A stretch of DNA of 64,000 bases. It comes from Croceimicrobium sp965656185 (GTDB lineage Bacteria; Bacteroidota; Bacteroidia; Flavobacteriales; Schleiferiaceae). Of the stretch, positions 44,615 to 53,110 are shown piece by piece. The notes beneath the pieces are model-generated. The model saw nothing but the letters and a program-made list of their open reading frames with translations. It did not search any database and was not told the origin of the DNA. The DNA lies in contig CBFHJH010000007.1 of assembly GCA_965656185.1 (NCBI GenBank), positions 1-64,000 of the forward strand, read 5' to 3'. The position numbers were made by a program, and so were the translations under genes. How positions within the stretch are numbered: position 1 is the stretch's first letter; the number at the start of each line of letters is the position of its first letter.

Positions 44615-45919
44615 TTATTTTTTCCGCAGATAGATCTGAATTGGAACTCCCTTGAAATCATAATTTTCACGCAACTTGTTTTCCAAGAAGCGCTTGTAAG
44701 GATCCTTCACATACTGCGGTAAATTGGCAAAAAAGGCAAAACTAGGATTCTTGGTAGGCAGCTGCGTACAGAATTTGATCTTGATCAATTTCCCCTTAGT
44801 AGCGGGAGGTGGGTAAGCATCAATGATCGGTAACATTAGGTCGTTGAGCTTGCGGGTTGGGATACGCTGACTACGACGTTCGTATACCGCCACCGCTTCT
44901 TCGATTGCTTTGTAGATTCTTTGTTTATTTAGGACCGACATAAAAACTACCGGGATATCACTAAAAGGAGCCACCCGTTCGCGAATCTGTGCTTCGAATT
45001 TTTTAGCCGTATGGGTGTCTTTTTCCAGTAAGTCCCATTTGTTTACTAATACTATAATTCCCTTGCGGTTGCGTTCGGCCAAGGCAAAGATCGATAGGTC
45101 CTGACCTTCGAATCCACGTTCGGCGTCTACCAAAAGCATACATATGTCGGCGTCTTCGATTGCCCTTACCGATCTTAGAACTGAGTAGAATTCCAGGTTT
45201 TCATGCACCCTAGATTTTTTCCTTAACCCGGCTGTATCTACCAAAATGAAGTCCTTTCCATACAGGTTGTAGCGGGTATTGATGGAGTCGCGCGTGGTGC
45301 CAGCCACATCAGTAACGATATTGCGGTCTACCCCTGTAATGGCATTGATGAAAGATGATTTCCCAGCATTGGGTCTACCAATTACCGCGATCTTAGGAAT
45401 ATCTAGTTCTTCTTCGACCTTATCTTCGGGCAAAAGCTCTACCATGGCATCAAGCATCTCTCCCGTACCACTGCCATTATTCGCCGAAATATTGTGCACT
45501 TCACCCAAGCCTAGGCCATAGAATTCGGCGCTTTGCGTCACTCGAAGGGCATTGTCAACTTTATTGGCGACCAGCATTACCGGTTTCTCAGTTCTGCGTA
45601 AGAAATTTGCCACTTCTTCATCCATTCCGGTAATGCCTTCTTCGGCATCTACTAAAAAGATGATCAAATTTGCTTCTTCGGTAGCGATCTGTACCTGCTT
45701 ACGAATCTCTTCTTCAAAGACATCATCACTGCCAATGATATAACCACCGGTGTCGATTACGGAAAATTCACGACCGGCCCACTCGGCCTTGCCATAAAGG
45801 CGATCCCGGGTAACTCCTGCTACCGAATCGACGATGGCCTTACGCTGACCGGTAAGTCGGTTAAAGAAAGTGGATTTCCCAACATTGGGTCTCCCTACGA
45901 TGGCGACGATATTGCCCAA
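44615..45919 (-). CDS. der: Ribosome-associated GTPase Der (EngA)
   Basis: The 434-residue protein has two tandem GTPase domains (P-loops GRPNVGKSTFFN near 8-20 and GRPNAGKSSFIN near 180) and a C-terminal KH-like domain ending YLRKK. It is required for 50S assembly. The start codon is TTG (45917-45919): a stop codon is found two codons upstream in frame and no ATG precedes the first P-loop. A -7 element lies 15 bases ahead. Confidence 0.96.
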   Translation of the reverse strand: MGNIVAIVGRPNVGKSTFFNRLTGQRKAIVDSVAGVTRDRLYGKAEWAGREFSVIDTGGYIIGSDDVFEEEIRKQVQIATEEANLIIFLVDAEEGITGMDEEVANFLRRTEKPVMLVANKVDNALRVTQSAEFYGLGLGEVHNISANNGSGTGEMLDAMVELLPEDKVEEELDIPKIAVIGRPNAGKSSFINAITGVDRNIVTDVAGTTRDSINTRYNLYGKDFILVDTAGLRKKSRVHENLEFYSVLRSVRAIEDADICMLLVDAERGFEGQDLSIFALAERNRKGIIVLVNKWDLLEKDTHTAKKFEAQIRERVAPFSDIPVVFMSVLNKQRIYKAIEEAVAVYERRSQRIPTRKLNDLMLPIIDAYPPPATKGKLIKIKFCTQLPTKNPSFAFFANLPQYVKDPYKRFLENKLRENYDFKGVPIQIYLRKK

Positions 45920-45934
45920 AACTTAAAATTTTGG

Positions 45935-45942
45935 CAAAGATA
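45935..45942 (-). promoter_or_regulatory. -7 element TATCTTTG for der
   Basis: Perfect TAnnTTTG on the minus strand, 15 bases before the TTG start. Confidence 0.6.
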
Positions 45943-45970
45943 GTCTAATGTTTCTCAGTGCCCTAAAGCT

Positions 45971-46762
45971 CTAGGCTAAGAGTTCGCTAGGAATTTCACA
46001 AACCGGAATAGGCTCCATTTTGTGCAGGTTAGCCCGGTGCAGGCGAGTGTAGATCTTCATTACTTCGGCTTCACGTCCATTGAAGTCGTTGGTTTTTTTC
46101 CCGGCCTTTTGTTGTTCCATGGCCCACTCTAGCTCGGGATAAGAGGCCCCGAGTTGATCTTCATCGGTGCGATCATCGCCCCAGAGGCCGTCGGTAGGAG
46201 GGGCCTCTAAGATTTCATCGATCACTTCCATTTCTTCGGCCAGCTCGAATACTTGAGTTTTGTAAAGATCGGCAATGGGCGAAAGGTCTACGCCACCGTC
46301 GCCGTATTTGGTGTAAAATCCTACACCAAAATCTTCCACTTTGTTACCGGTTCCCGCTACCAATTTTCCTTCCAAAGCCGCAAAATAATATAGCGTGGTC
46401 ATTCGCAAGCGGGCGCGCGAATTAACTAAGCTCATCTCTTTTTGCTCGCTGTTGGGTACATTGGGAAGGGCCGATAAAAAATGATCGAAAACAGGGGTGA
46501 GGTCTACTTGAACCCTACTAACATTAGAATGTCTCTTTTGTAATTCTTCAATATGCTTACGCGCTCTACTTACTTGGTCTGGACTTTGGTAGATCGGCAT
46601 TTCTACGCATGTTACGGGATAACCGGTGGCGGCTACCAAAGAAGAGGTAAGCGCCGAGTCGATGCCTCCTGAAACCCCAACCACATAGCCTTTAGTGCCA
46701 GAGTTTTCGGTATAGCTTTTCAGCCAATTTACAATGTGCTCAATTACTCCTTTACGGTCCAT
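45971..46762 (-). CDS. nadE: Ammonia-dependent NAD synthetase
   Basis: The 263-residue protein carries the ATP pyrophosphatase loop VGVSGGIDSALTSSL (about 28-42) and later NKVEDFGVGFYTKYGDGGVD, typical of NadE without the glutaminase domain. It amidates deamido-NAD in the last step of NAD synthesis. It starts two bases after the upstream beta-barrel gene, and the nadE-gldB-gldC neighbourhood is common in Flavobacteriia. Confidence 0.95.
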   Translation of the reverse strand: MDRKGVIEHIVNWLKSYTENSGTKGYVVGVSGGIDSALTSSLVAATGYPVTCVEMPIYQSPDQVSRARKHIEELQKRHSNVSRVQVDLTPVFDHFLSALPNVPNSEQKEMSLVNSRARLRMTTLYYFAALEGKLVAGTGNKVEDFGVGFYTKYGDGGVDLSPIADLYKTQVFELAEEMEVIDEILEAPPTDGLWGDDRTDEDQLGASYPELEWAMEQQKAGKKTNDFNGREAEVMKIYTRLHRANLHKMEPIPVCEIPSELLA

Positions 46763-46764
46763 AG

Positions 46765-47388
46765 TTAAAATAATACGCCTACGCTAATAGAGATATAATC
46801 GAAGCGATACTGGTATTGTTCATCCAGTCGTGGGTCTTCGTCGGCCAGCAAGTTATTGGCAAGAGCACGATGGTATTGCAGTCTTCCTAAAAGCTTAGTT
46901 TCGCCACCGAGGTCGTATTCCATGCCAATGCCAATGCGGAAATTTGCGTCGAATAGCCCCACCAGACTATTGGCGCCTCCGTTGGGGTCGCCGGGTTCCC
47001 ATTCTACCTCTTCTCCAGTTTCAAAACCAATGGCAAAACCCATCTCGGCGAAATAAGTAGAGTAGCCAAATTGGCGCGTGCGCATTTTTATTTGCAGGGG
47101 GATCTGAATGTATTGTGCGCGGTAATCTCCGGTAGTATCGTTAATGGAAAGTGAACCACCTCTATTCAAGAATTCAAAACCAGAGCTAAAAGAATAGCGA
47201 TCGGCAAAGTGATATTCGGCTAAACCACCAAAACCAAAAAGTAAGGTTCCCCCACCGTCTGCATTGGTCTGATTGGTGTTGATATAGCTAATTTGGCTGC
47301 TGCCCATAATTCCCAATTGGAATTTACGTTCCTGTCCGTACAGGTTGCTATAGATCAAGAGTGCAATTAGACTTGCTAGGATTCGCAT
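46765..47388 (-). CDS. PorT-like outer-membrane beta-barrel protein
   Basis: The 207-residue product has a signal peptide ending LYGQ and a repeating amphipathic beta pattern with an aromatic-rich end (YRFDYISISVGVLF), typical of eight-stranded OmpA/PorT-type barrels of Bacteroidetes. It is divergent from gldB and just upstream of nadE on the same strand. Membership of the general porin-like family is supported; a specific T9SS role (PorT proper) is not shown. Confidence 0.78.
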   Translation of the reverse strand: MRILASLIALLIYSNLYGQERKFQLGIMGSSQISYINTNQTNADGGGTLLFGFGGLAEYHFADRYSFSSGFEFLNRGGSLSINDTTGDYRAQYIQIPLQIKMRTRQFGYSTYFAEMGFAIGFETGEEVEWEPGDPNGGANSLVGLFDANFRIGIGMEYDLGGETKLLGRLQYHRALANNLLADEDPRLDEQYQYRFDYISISVGVLF

Positions 47389-47398
47389 AGAATTGGAT

Positions 47399-47406
47399 TA
47401 GATTTG
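47399..47406 (+). promoter_or_regulatory. -7 element TAGATTTG for gldB
   Basis: Perfect TAnnTTTG. It overlaps the TTG at 47404, so gldB translation must start later, at the ATG at 47431. It faces the minus-strand element at 47409-47416. Confidence 0.6.
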
Positions 47407-47408
47407 AA

Positions 47409-47416
47409 CAAAATTA
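47409..47416 (-). promoter_or_regulatory. -7 element TAATTTTG for the beta-barrel/nadE unit
   Basis: Perfect TAnnTTTG on the minus strand, two bases from the oppositely directed gldB element and 20 bases before the barrel gene ATG. Confidence 0.58.
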
Positions 47417-47430
47417 AGACCCTAAGTACA

Positions 47431-48423
47431 ATGAGGCACCTCCAAAGGAAGCTTTTATTTAACATCTTTATTACGAGCCTAGTTCTAAACTTAGTTTCTT
47501 GTTCTGAGGATCCCGAAGTTCCCTTGGATCAGGTTCCGGTGGAAACGGAGATCCAACGCTTCGATAGGGCCTTTTTTGAATCGGATACCACCAATTTCGA
47601 AACCGAACTTAAGCGCCTTAAAGCCGATTACAGTCCTTTCTTTTCGTCTGAAACGGAAGATGTTTTTTGGTTAAATCAACGCAAGGATAAGCTTCAGAAT
47701 GAGCTGTATCAATTAAGTGAAGAGGTGCTGGGCGATATGGAGGCTTATCAGGCAGAAGCCAATAAAATTCTGAAGCGCTATTACTACTACTTTAGCCTAC
47801 AGGACAGCCTAAAGTTGTACAGCTATATTTCGCGTTTAGACTTTAATTTCCCGGTCATTTTTTCGCCCCCTTTTATTTTTATTGCCAACGACCTGTACCT
47901 CGGGGAGGTGGGGCAAGATTATTATGCAACCTTACCGGTTTACCTGCAATACGAGCGTCAGCCGCAGTTCTTACTCCGCGACCTGGCTTATGCTTTGGCG
48001 GTATCTAAAGTGCAAAAACCGCAAGAGCCCGCTAGTTTTTTAAGTGAAATGCTCTATCACGGAAAAGTGCTTTGGCTTACTAGGAAGCTATATCCTGCCT
48101 TGGACGAAGCCAATTTGTTGAAATATCCACCAAAGAAATTGCTTTTTGCCAAGGCGCATGAGAAAGAGATGTGGGTCTACTTTATTGAGAATGAGTTACT
48201 TTTTAGAAGTGATCAGGCGGTGAATCGTCGTTTCTTGGACGTCGCTCCGTTTTCTAAATTCCGTACCAAAATCGATCAAGAGACTCCGGGTCGCATTGGT
48301 CGCTGGTTTGGTTATAAGATCTTTGCCGCTTTCGCGGAAGAGAACCCTAAGCAAGAGCTGAGTCAGCTTTTAGGCGAGTCAGACAGTAGAAAGTTGCTTA
48401 AACTTTCAGGCTACAAGCCATAA
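47431..48423 (+). CDS. gldB: Gliding motility lipoprotein GldB
   Basis: From the ATG at 47431 the product has 330 residues with a lipobox cysteine in LNLVSCSED. The sequence has the GldB pattern (IQRFDRAFFESD, then the C-terminal GRWFGYKIFAAFAEENP). GldB is required for gliding and type IX secretion, and is located in the envelope. gldC follows after an N gap. The residues IGRWFGY and YHGKVLW resemble the remote zincin-like GldB fold, but no catalytic HExxH is seen. Confidence 0.88.
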   Translation: MRHLQRKLLFNIFITSLVLNLVSCSEDPEVPLDQVPVETEIQRFDRAFFESDTTNFETELKRLKADYSPFFSSETEDVFWLNQRKDKLQNELYQLSEEVLGDMEAYQAEANKILKRYYYYFSLQDSLKLYSYISRLDFNFPVIFSPPFIFIANDLYLGEVGQDYYATLPVYLQYERQPQFLLRDLAYALAVSKVQKPQEPASFLSEMLYHGKVLWLTRKLYPALDEANLLKYPPKKLLFAKAHEKEMWVYFIENELLFRSDQAVNRRFLDVAPFSKFRTKIDQETPGRIGRWFGYKIFAAFAEENPKQELSQLLGESDSRKLLKLSGYKP

Positions 48424-48520
48424 NNNNNNNNNNNNNNNNNNNNNNNNNNNNNNNNNNNNNNNNNNNNNNNNNNNNNNNNNNNNNNNNNNNNNNNNNNNNN
48501 NNNNNNNNNNNNNNNNNNNN
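48424..48520. other. Assembly gap of 97 N between gldB and gldC
   Basis: Undetermined bases start directly after the gldB TAA. The true length cannot be read from the flanks because both are non-coding. Confidence 0.95.
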
Positions 48521-48525
48521 AAGCT

Positions 48526-48533
48526 TACCTTTG
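48526..48533 (+). promoter_or_regulatory. -7 element TACCTTTG for gldC
   Basis: Perfect TAnnTTTG 16 bases before the gldC ATG; any upstream -33 element would be in the N gap. Confidence 0.5.
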
Positions 48534-48549
48534 CCCAAAATTTAGATCC

Positions 48550-48891
48550 ATGGCCGTAGAGCATACTTCCGATATTTCCATTCAAGTTGGTTTAGATGAA
48601 AACCGTGTCCCTGAAGAACTCACCTGGTCGGCGCCCGATAGCGGCGTGCAAGAGTCCAAGACCAAGGCAGCGATGATCTCGGTATGGGACGAAAAAGCTC
48701 AAGAAACTTTGCGTATCGATCTTTGGACCAAGGAAATGCCCTTGGATCAGATGAAAAAGTACATTCACCAAAACATCCTTGCCCTGGGCGATACTTTAGA
48801 GCGTGCCGGAGGCGAAAAGGAGTTGGCTCAAGAATTACGCGATTATGCGGTAAGTTTAGGCGAGAAACTTAACGTTTTGAAGCGAGGTTAA
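48550..48891 (+). CDS. gldC: Gliding motility protein GldC
   Basis: The 113-residue soluble protein matches GldC throughout (TSDISIQVGLDENRVPE at the start, IDLWTKEMPLDQMKKY in the middle). GldC supports efficient gliding and stabilises other Gld proteins; no catalytic motif is present. It is paired with gldB as in other Flavobacteriia. Its stop codon shares bases with the stop of the convergent engB gene (TTAA). Confidence 0.92.
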   Translation: MAVEHTSDISIQVGLDENRVPEELTWSAPDSGVQESKTKAAMISVWDEKAQETLRIDLWTKEMPLDQMKKYIHQNILALGDTLERAGGEKELAQELRDYAVSLGEKLNVLKRG

Positions 48892-49496
48892 TCGGTGTGA
48901 CCGATTTGCTTATTGATCTGTCCGATATAGCTTAAGATCTCTGCTTTTCCTGCACCAGTTTCGGCGGAGGTGGCGAAATGAACCGGCACTTCCGACCAGG
49001 TTTCCAACATCTTTTTAAAATAGACCTTCAGGTTCTTATTGAGCTGGTTGGTCTTCAGCTTGTCGATCTTGGTGAATACCATAGAGAAGGGAATTCCGTT
49101 TTCCCCGCACCACTCCATAAATTCTAGGTCGATCTTTTGCGGTTCGTGGCGCGAGTCGATCAAAACAAATAGATTGATCAAATTGGGCCTTTCCAGAATA
49201 TAATCTTCGATCATCTTTTGGAACTTCTGACGCGAAGTTTTGGAAACCTTGGCGTAACCGTAGCCCGGAAGGTCAACTAGGTACCAAGAATTATTGATCA
49301 TAAAGTGATTGATCAACTGAGTCTTACCCGGTTTACCTGAGGTATGCGCTAAGTTTTTAATGCCCACCAAGCGATTTATAAGGCTGCTTTTACCCACATT
49401 AGAGCGGCCGATGAAAGCGTATTCTGGTTTGCCGTCCTTAGGACAATGTTCAATCTTCGTATTACTGATCGTAAATTCTGCGCTGGTAATTTCCAT
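48888..49496 (-). CDS. engB: Ribosome biogenesis GTPase EngB (YsxC/YihA)
   Basis: The 202-residue GTPase has P-loop GRSNVGKSSLIN (about 30-41), GKPGKTQLIN switch, DLPGYGYAKVS and FTKIDKLKTN. It acts late in 50S assembly. The minus-strand -7 element TACCTTTG ends only four bases before the ATG, suggesting a leaderless or nearly leaderless transcript. Confidence 0.96.
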   Translation of the reverse strand: MEITSAEFTISNTKIEHCPKDGKPEYAFIGRSNVGKSSLINRLVGIKNLAHTSGKPGKTQLINHFMINNSWYLVDLPGYGYAKVSKTSRQKFQKMIEDYILERPNLINLFVLIDSRHEPQKIDLEFMEWCGENGIPFSMVFTKIDKLKTNQLNKNLKVYFKKMLETWSEVPVHFATSAETGAGKAEILSYIGQINKQIGHTD

Positions 49497-49500
49497 GGGG

Positions 49501-49508
49501 CAAAGGTA
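49501..49508 (-). promoter_or_regulatory. -7 element TACCTTTG for engB
   Basis: Perfect TAnnTTTG on the minus strand; last base is five positions from the ATG first base. Confidence 0.5.
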
Positions 49509-49534
49509 ATATTGCTAAACCGCTTCTTGCTTTT

Positions 49535-49542
49535 TAGCTTTA
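49535..49542 (+). promoter_or_regulatory. Putative -7 element TAGCTTTA for the SGNH gene
   Basis: Seven of eight match TAnnTTTG, 13 bases before the ATG. Confidence 0.42.
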
Positions 49543-49555
49543 CAGAAATTGGAAT

Positions 49556-50251
49556 ATGCGCGCAATACTTCTCTTTTGGACTATTTTTATCTCTTTGGCA
49601 TGCAATAAGGCTGCACCTATGGAAGCGCCTGATCAGGCGCCCCGGGAGAGCTTTCGCTATTTGGCTTTGGGAGATTCCTATACCATAGGCACAGCCATTG
49701 GTCGAGACAGTAGTTATGCCGCTTTATTGCGAGATTCTTTACGTTCGGCTGCTAATGACTCGATTTTTTACAAGGTAATTGCTACCAACGGTTGGACTAC
49801 CGCCGATCTGCAAAAAGGTATAGATACGGCGCAGCCCGATTCCAATTTCGACCTGGTTTCACTTCTTATTGGTGTCAATAATCAGTACCAAGGTCGTTCT
49901 ATTTCCGAGTATCGGGTCGAATTTCGCGCCTTAGCTGAGCAAGCGATCGCTTTGGCCAGGGGAAACCCACAAAAGGTGATGGTTTACAGTATTCCCGATT
50001 GGGGGGTAAGTCCGGCGGGGAGTAGCAATCGTGCCCTTATCGCCCAAAAGATCGATGACTTCAATAGGGCTCAAAAAGGAATCTGTGATTCACTGGGCTT
50101 GGACTTTTTCGATATAACCACCAGCAGCCGAGCAGGTCTCCAGGATCCGAGTTTGATCGCTAGTGACGGATTACATTTTTCTACTAAAATGCATCGCCGT
50201 TGGATGCGAATGACATATAAGGCTTGGTATGATAAATTAAGGCAGCCGTGA
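49556..50251 (+). CDS. SGNH/GDSL-hydrolase lipoprotein
   Basis: The 231-residue product has a lipobox with C16 (FISLACNKA), then GDSYTIG with nucleophile S41, the GVNNQYQ block (family G and N blocks) and a C-terminal SDGLHFS with the D-x-x-H pair. It is an envelope esterase or deacetylase of the GDSL type; substrate could be a polysaccharide acetyl or a lipid ester. Its stop overlaps the GTG start of the PagL-like gene (GTGA), suggesting joint expression with a lipid A deacylase-like enzyme. Confidence 0.9.
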   Translation: MRAILLFWTIFISLACNKAAPMEAPDQAPRESFRYLALGDSYTIGTAIGRDSSYAALLRDSLRSAANDSIFYKVIATNGWTTADLQKGIDTAQPDSNFDLVSLLIGVNNQYQGRSISEYRVEFRALAEQAIALARGNPQKVMVYSIPDWGVSPAGSSNRALIAQKIDDFNRAQKGICDSLGLDFFDITTSSRAGLQDPSLIASDGLHFSTKMHRRWMRMTYKAWYDKLRQP

Positions 50252-51339
50252 GAGCGGTGATGCTGGCAATCGTTTGTTTCGCCTTTAAATCGCTTCAGGC
50301 GCAAGCCTCTTATACCTTGGATATTGAACAGGGCTTTTTATTCCTTCACTCTCAGGATGTGGCGCCAATTGGACAGTCTTATCCTACCGCATTTAATCTG
50401 AGTTATAATTCCTGGCTTTTAGATTCCAATCACTGGGAAAGCTGTCATTGTTTTCCTCGGGTGGGCCTCAGCACCGGCTTTCACTACTATGATAATCCCT
50501 CGGTATTAGGTTGGGGAATACCCCTGCAGGGTTTCTTGGAGCCCTGGTATAAACTGAGCGACGATTGGTTCTTACAAATTAGAGCGGGCTTGGGTTTGAT
50601 CTATTTAAGCGAACCCTATGATGAACTTAGTAATCCCCTAAATTTAAGTTATAGTTTACCGGTAAGTGCCTATGTTTCGCTGGGCTTAGGGGTAGCTCAC
50701 GTAATTAGCGACCAGTGGCGCGTGGCTTTGCAAGCGAGTTACGATCACACTTCTAATGGGGGTATACGTGAGCCCAATAAAGGGCTTAATTACCCCATGC
50801 TTAGTTTTAATATTGACTACAGTCCACAAGCCATTTTTTTTAAAGCGGGGCAACGCAATCCCTTTCTTTGGACAGAAGCCAAGCAGGAATTTCGAATTAT
50901 GGGATCTTTGGCAGCACAAGCGGGCGGTACAGTTGGCGAGGGGAGTGAAGAGCAGGATGTAACCTATTTGGTTTCGGGGCTAGCTTTCTGGTTTTCACAG
51001 CAAGTAGGGCGCTCATCCGCGCTGTTTGCTGGAGCAGAGTGGATAAATAATTTAGCCTATCGCCGGCAAATCGAAGATCTGGGTTTGGCTTCCGATCACA
51101 ACCAATTCGCACTCTTATTCGGTCATGAGTTTCTCCTAGGGAAATTCGTCTTTAGTCAGGCCGCCGGAGTTTATCTTTATAAAGAATATGGGGCAGAGGC
51201 TTCATGGTATCAAAGGTACTTGTTGCTGTACTATCCCTATGAGAACTTTGGCTTTGGCCCTGGCTTAAAGGCACATGCTCAGGTAGCCGAGTATCTAGAT
51301 TTCAGAATTGTCTGGGACATTCCGCTTAGAACTCACTAA
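50248..51339 (+). CDS. PagL-like acyloxyacyl hydrolase (lipid A deacylase)
   Basis: The 363-residue product starts at GTG 50248 or ATG 50260, both giving a signal peptide that ends SLQAQ. It is an outer-membrane barrel with the PagL-type motif DHTSNGG (His-x-Ser within about 170-176), the catalytic His-Ser pair of lipid A 3-O-deacylases. It is longer than PagL itself (about 150 residues mature), as usual for Bacteroidetes members. Action on lipid A is inferred from family. Confidence 0.82.
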   Translation: MRAVMLAIVCFAFKSLQAQASYTLDIEQGFLFLHSQDVAPIGQSYPTAFNLSYNSWLLDSNHWESCHCFPRVGLSTGFHYYDNPSVLGWGIPLQGFLEPWYKLSDDWFLQIRAGLGLIYLSEPYDELSNPLNLSYSLPVSAYVSLGLGVAHVISDQWRVALQASYDHTSNGGIREPNKGLNYPMLSFNIDYSPQAIFFKAGQRNPFLWTEAKQEFRIMGSLAAQAGGTVGEGSEEQDVTYLVSGLAFWFSQQVGRSSALFAGAEWINNLAYRRQIEDLGLASDHNQFALLFGHEFLLGKFVFSQAAGVYLYKEYGAEASWYQRYLLLYYPYENFGFGPGLKAHAQVAEYLDFRIVWDIPLRTH

Positions 51340-51343
51340 TATG

Positions 51344-51351
51344 TACCTTTG
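51344..51351 (+). promoter_or_regulatory. -7 element TACCTTTG for ompH
   Basis: Perfect TAnnTTTG that overlaps the upstream TTG at 51349, supporting the ATG at 51370 as the real start. Confidence 0.6.
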
Positions 51352-51369
51352 TGGAAACTAAATTTTTCG

Positions 51370-51963
51370 ATGAAGAACCTTGGAACTATTCTTTCAGTAA
51401 TTGCTTTAGCCGGTGTAATTTATTTGGGGATCAATAATGGTGGCGCAGAAGCTTCCACTGAAAGCAAAATGCCTCCCAAATCGGAAGGTGAACTGAGACT
51501 AGCTTTCGTACGAACCGATACCCTTTTAACCAAGTATGAGCTACATAAAGAGTTGAAGGGTAAATTAGAGACCAAGGCTAAGGAGATAGAGTCTGAGTTG
51601 GCCCGCCGCAATGAGGCATTTCAAGAAAACTTTAAGGTATTGGAGCAGCAAGCTGCTTCAATGAGTCAGGAACAAATCCAGCAAACTCAAATGGAGTTGC
51701 AGCAAATTCAGCAGGGATTACTGCAATATCGCGATGAGCGCACCCAAGAGTTAGCTCGGGAGGAACAAGAACTTACCATGTTGATCATGGAAGATATGGA
51801 TGCTATCTTAGATAGCTTGCGACTAGAGAATGGTTATGATTTCATTTACAGTTATGATCCTGCGAGTAATCTGCTATCGGCCAACCCTAGTTATGATATT
51901 ACCGATATAGTTGTAAAGGCACTCAATGACTCTTACCAAAAGAAAAAGGAATCTGAAGAATAG
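51370..51963 (+). CDS. OmpH/Skp-family periplasmic chaperone
   Basis: From ATG 51370 the product has 197 residues: an N-terminal hydrophobic signal or anchor (about 5-22), the OmpH start LRLAFVRTDTLLTKYE, a long coiled coil rich in Gln and Glu (about 65-150), and the closing YDFIYSYDPASNLL segment. Skp-like trimers carry unfolded outer-membrane proteins through the periplasm. The lack of a clear signal peptidase site leaves open a membrane-anchored form. Confidence 0.88.
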   Translation: MKNLGTILSVIALAGVIYLGINNGGAEASTESKMPPKSEGELRLAFVRTDTLLTKYELHKELKGKLETKAKEIESELARRNEAFQENFKVLEQQAASMSQEQIQQTQMELQQIQQGLLQYRDERTQELAREEQELTMLIMEDMDAILDSLRLENGYDFIYSYDPASNLLSANPSYDITDIVVKALNDSYQKKKESEE

Positions 51964-52366
51964 CGCATGGTGGAAATACGCTTTAACAGCGCTACTATTT
52001 TCCTTTCTTATTGCATGTGAGGAAGACAATCCTTTTGAGGATCCCTCCGCAAACCGGGATAATTATTTAGGCACTTGGCAGGTTACCGAAAACACGGGGA
52101 TCAATCATCCACAATTCTACTCGATAAATATTACTGCTGGCACGCAAGACGACGAAATTGTAATCCAAGGATTATACAATGAACCGCAGGTGCGGGTGGC
52201 AGGGGTAGTTTCGGGCAACAGCCTGAGCTTACCCAGTCAACAGAGCCAAGGCGTGAACTTTGTGGGCAGTGGTACGGCTAATGCCGATTTTAGTCAAATC
52301 CAGATCACTTTCACGGCTGACGATGGCGCTGGGCCCGACGTGGTGGAAGCGGTCTTAGTTCCTTAA
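51926..52366 (+). CDS. Small lipoprotein of unknown function
   Basis: The 146-residue product has a basic N-terminus (KRKRNLK), a hydrophobic stretch and a lipobox cysteine in SFLIACEEDNP. The rest looks like a small beta-sandwich (YLGTWQVTENTG, then alternating beta pattern) similar to lipocalin-like Bacteroidetes lipoproteins. The start codon lies 38 bases inside ompH, so it is likely coupled to it. Its stop shares bases with the stop of the convergent barrel gene (TTAA). Confidence 0.78.
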   Translation: MTLTKRKRNLKNSAWWKYALTALLFSFLIACEEDNPFEDPSANRDNYLGTWQVTENTGINHPQFYSINITAGTQDDEIVIQGLYNEPQVRVAGVVSGNSLSLPSQQSQGVNFVGSGTANADFSQIQITFTADDGAGPDVVEAVLVP

Positions 52367-53109
52367 AATCTCAAACGAATCCCGGCGTTGGCGCCGAAGT
52401 TTATTAAGGTTTCGCGTGGCCAAGGGAGCTCGTCGCTCGCTTGAACCATATCGTTAAGCATATACTTTACCGAGCCACGGAAGAATAGTCCCCATTCATT
52501 GGTGAACCAATAAGTTCCACCAAGAGCGATACCTACACTCCAATTAAGATCGCGCAGACGATCGTTAAGATTAAAACTAGTGTCTGGGATAGCTGAGGCC
52601 GTTGGGAAGGACCAGATGGCATTATAATTATCGATAAAATTAAGTTCCACCATAGGAACCACTTCCAAGCTAAATACATCCGAGATCTCGGTATTGAAAT
52701 TGATCTTGAGAGGTATGGACCACATGGATACCGATACTTTATTGTCTAAGGGAACTGTGCTGAAACTATCGCTAAATGTTACGTTGCGCCAAGTATAACC
52801 ACCGTAGGAGCGCCCGATGCCTAAACCTACGTGAAAAGATGGTCCGATTTCGTAAAACACATCCAAACCATAATCTAAGCGAAAGGCTCCATCGGCCTGG
52901 ATTTCTTCTGAGAACGTTTCAAAGAGGCTGTTTTCGGCATCGTCGTTAATTAGCCGCATATCTGTGAAGTAAGGATTGAGATTTAGAGCGAGGTTGAATC
53001 GCGAGTCCTTGACATCCGAATCGGTATAATAAACGATATCATCATCGGGTTGGGCCAGTAAGCAACCGGCCGAAATGATCAACAATAAGCTGAGCAGTTT
53101 TTTCATCAC
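52363..53109 (-). CDS. Outer-membrane beta-barrel protein
   Basis: The 248-residue product has a signal peptide (to about residue 19, GCLLAQ) and alternating hydrophobic/polar beta strands, ending in GANAGIRLRF with a C-terminal Phe. It resembles porin-like PorT-type barrels of Bacteroidetes; no specific role is evident. It begins one base after the alaS stop on the same strand, so it may be expressed with alaS. Confidence 0.75.
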   Translation of the reverse strand: MMKKLLSLLLIISAGCLLAQPDDDIVYYTDSDVKDSRFNLALNLNPYFTDMRLINDDAENSLFETFSEEIQADGAFRLDYGLDVFYEIGPSFHVGLGIGRSYGGYTWRNVTFSDSFSTVPLDNKVSVSMWSIPLKINFNTEISDVFSLEVVPMVELNFIDNYNAIWSFPTASAIPDTSFNLNDRLRDLNWSVGIALGGTYWFTNEWGLFFRGSVKYMLNDMVQASDELPWPRETLINFGANAGIRLRF

Positions 53110-53110
53110 C

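Noticed and set aside
47404..47430. TTG start for gldB at 47404
   Set aside because: It overlaps the -7 element, so it would lie upstream of the transcription start; ATG 47431 leads into a proper lipoprotein signal.
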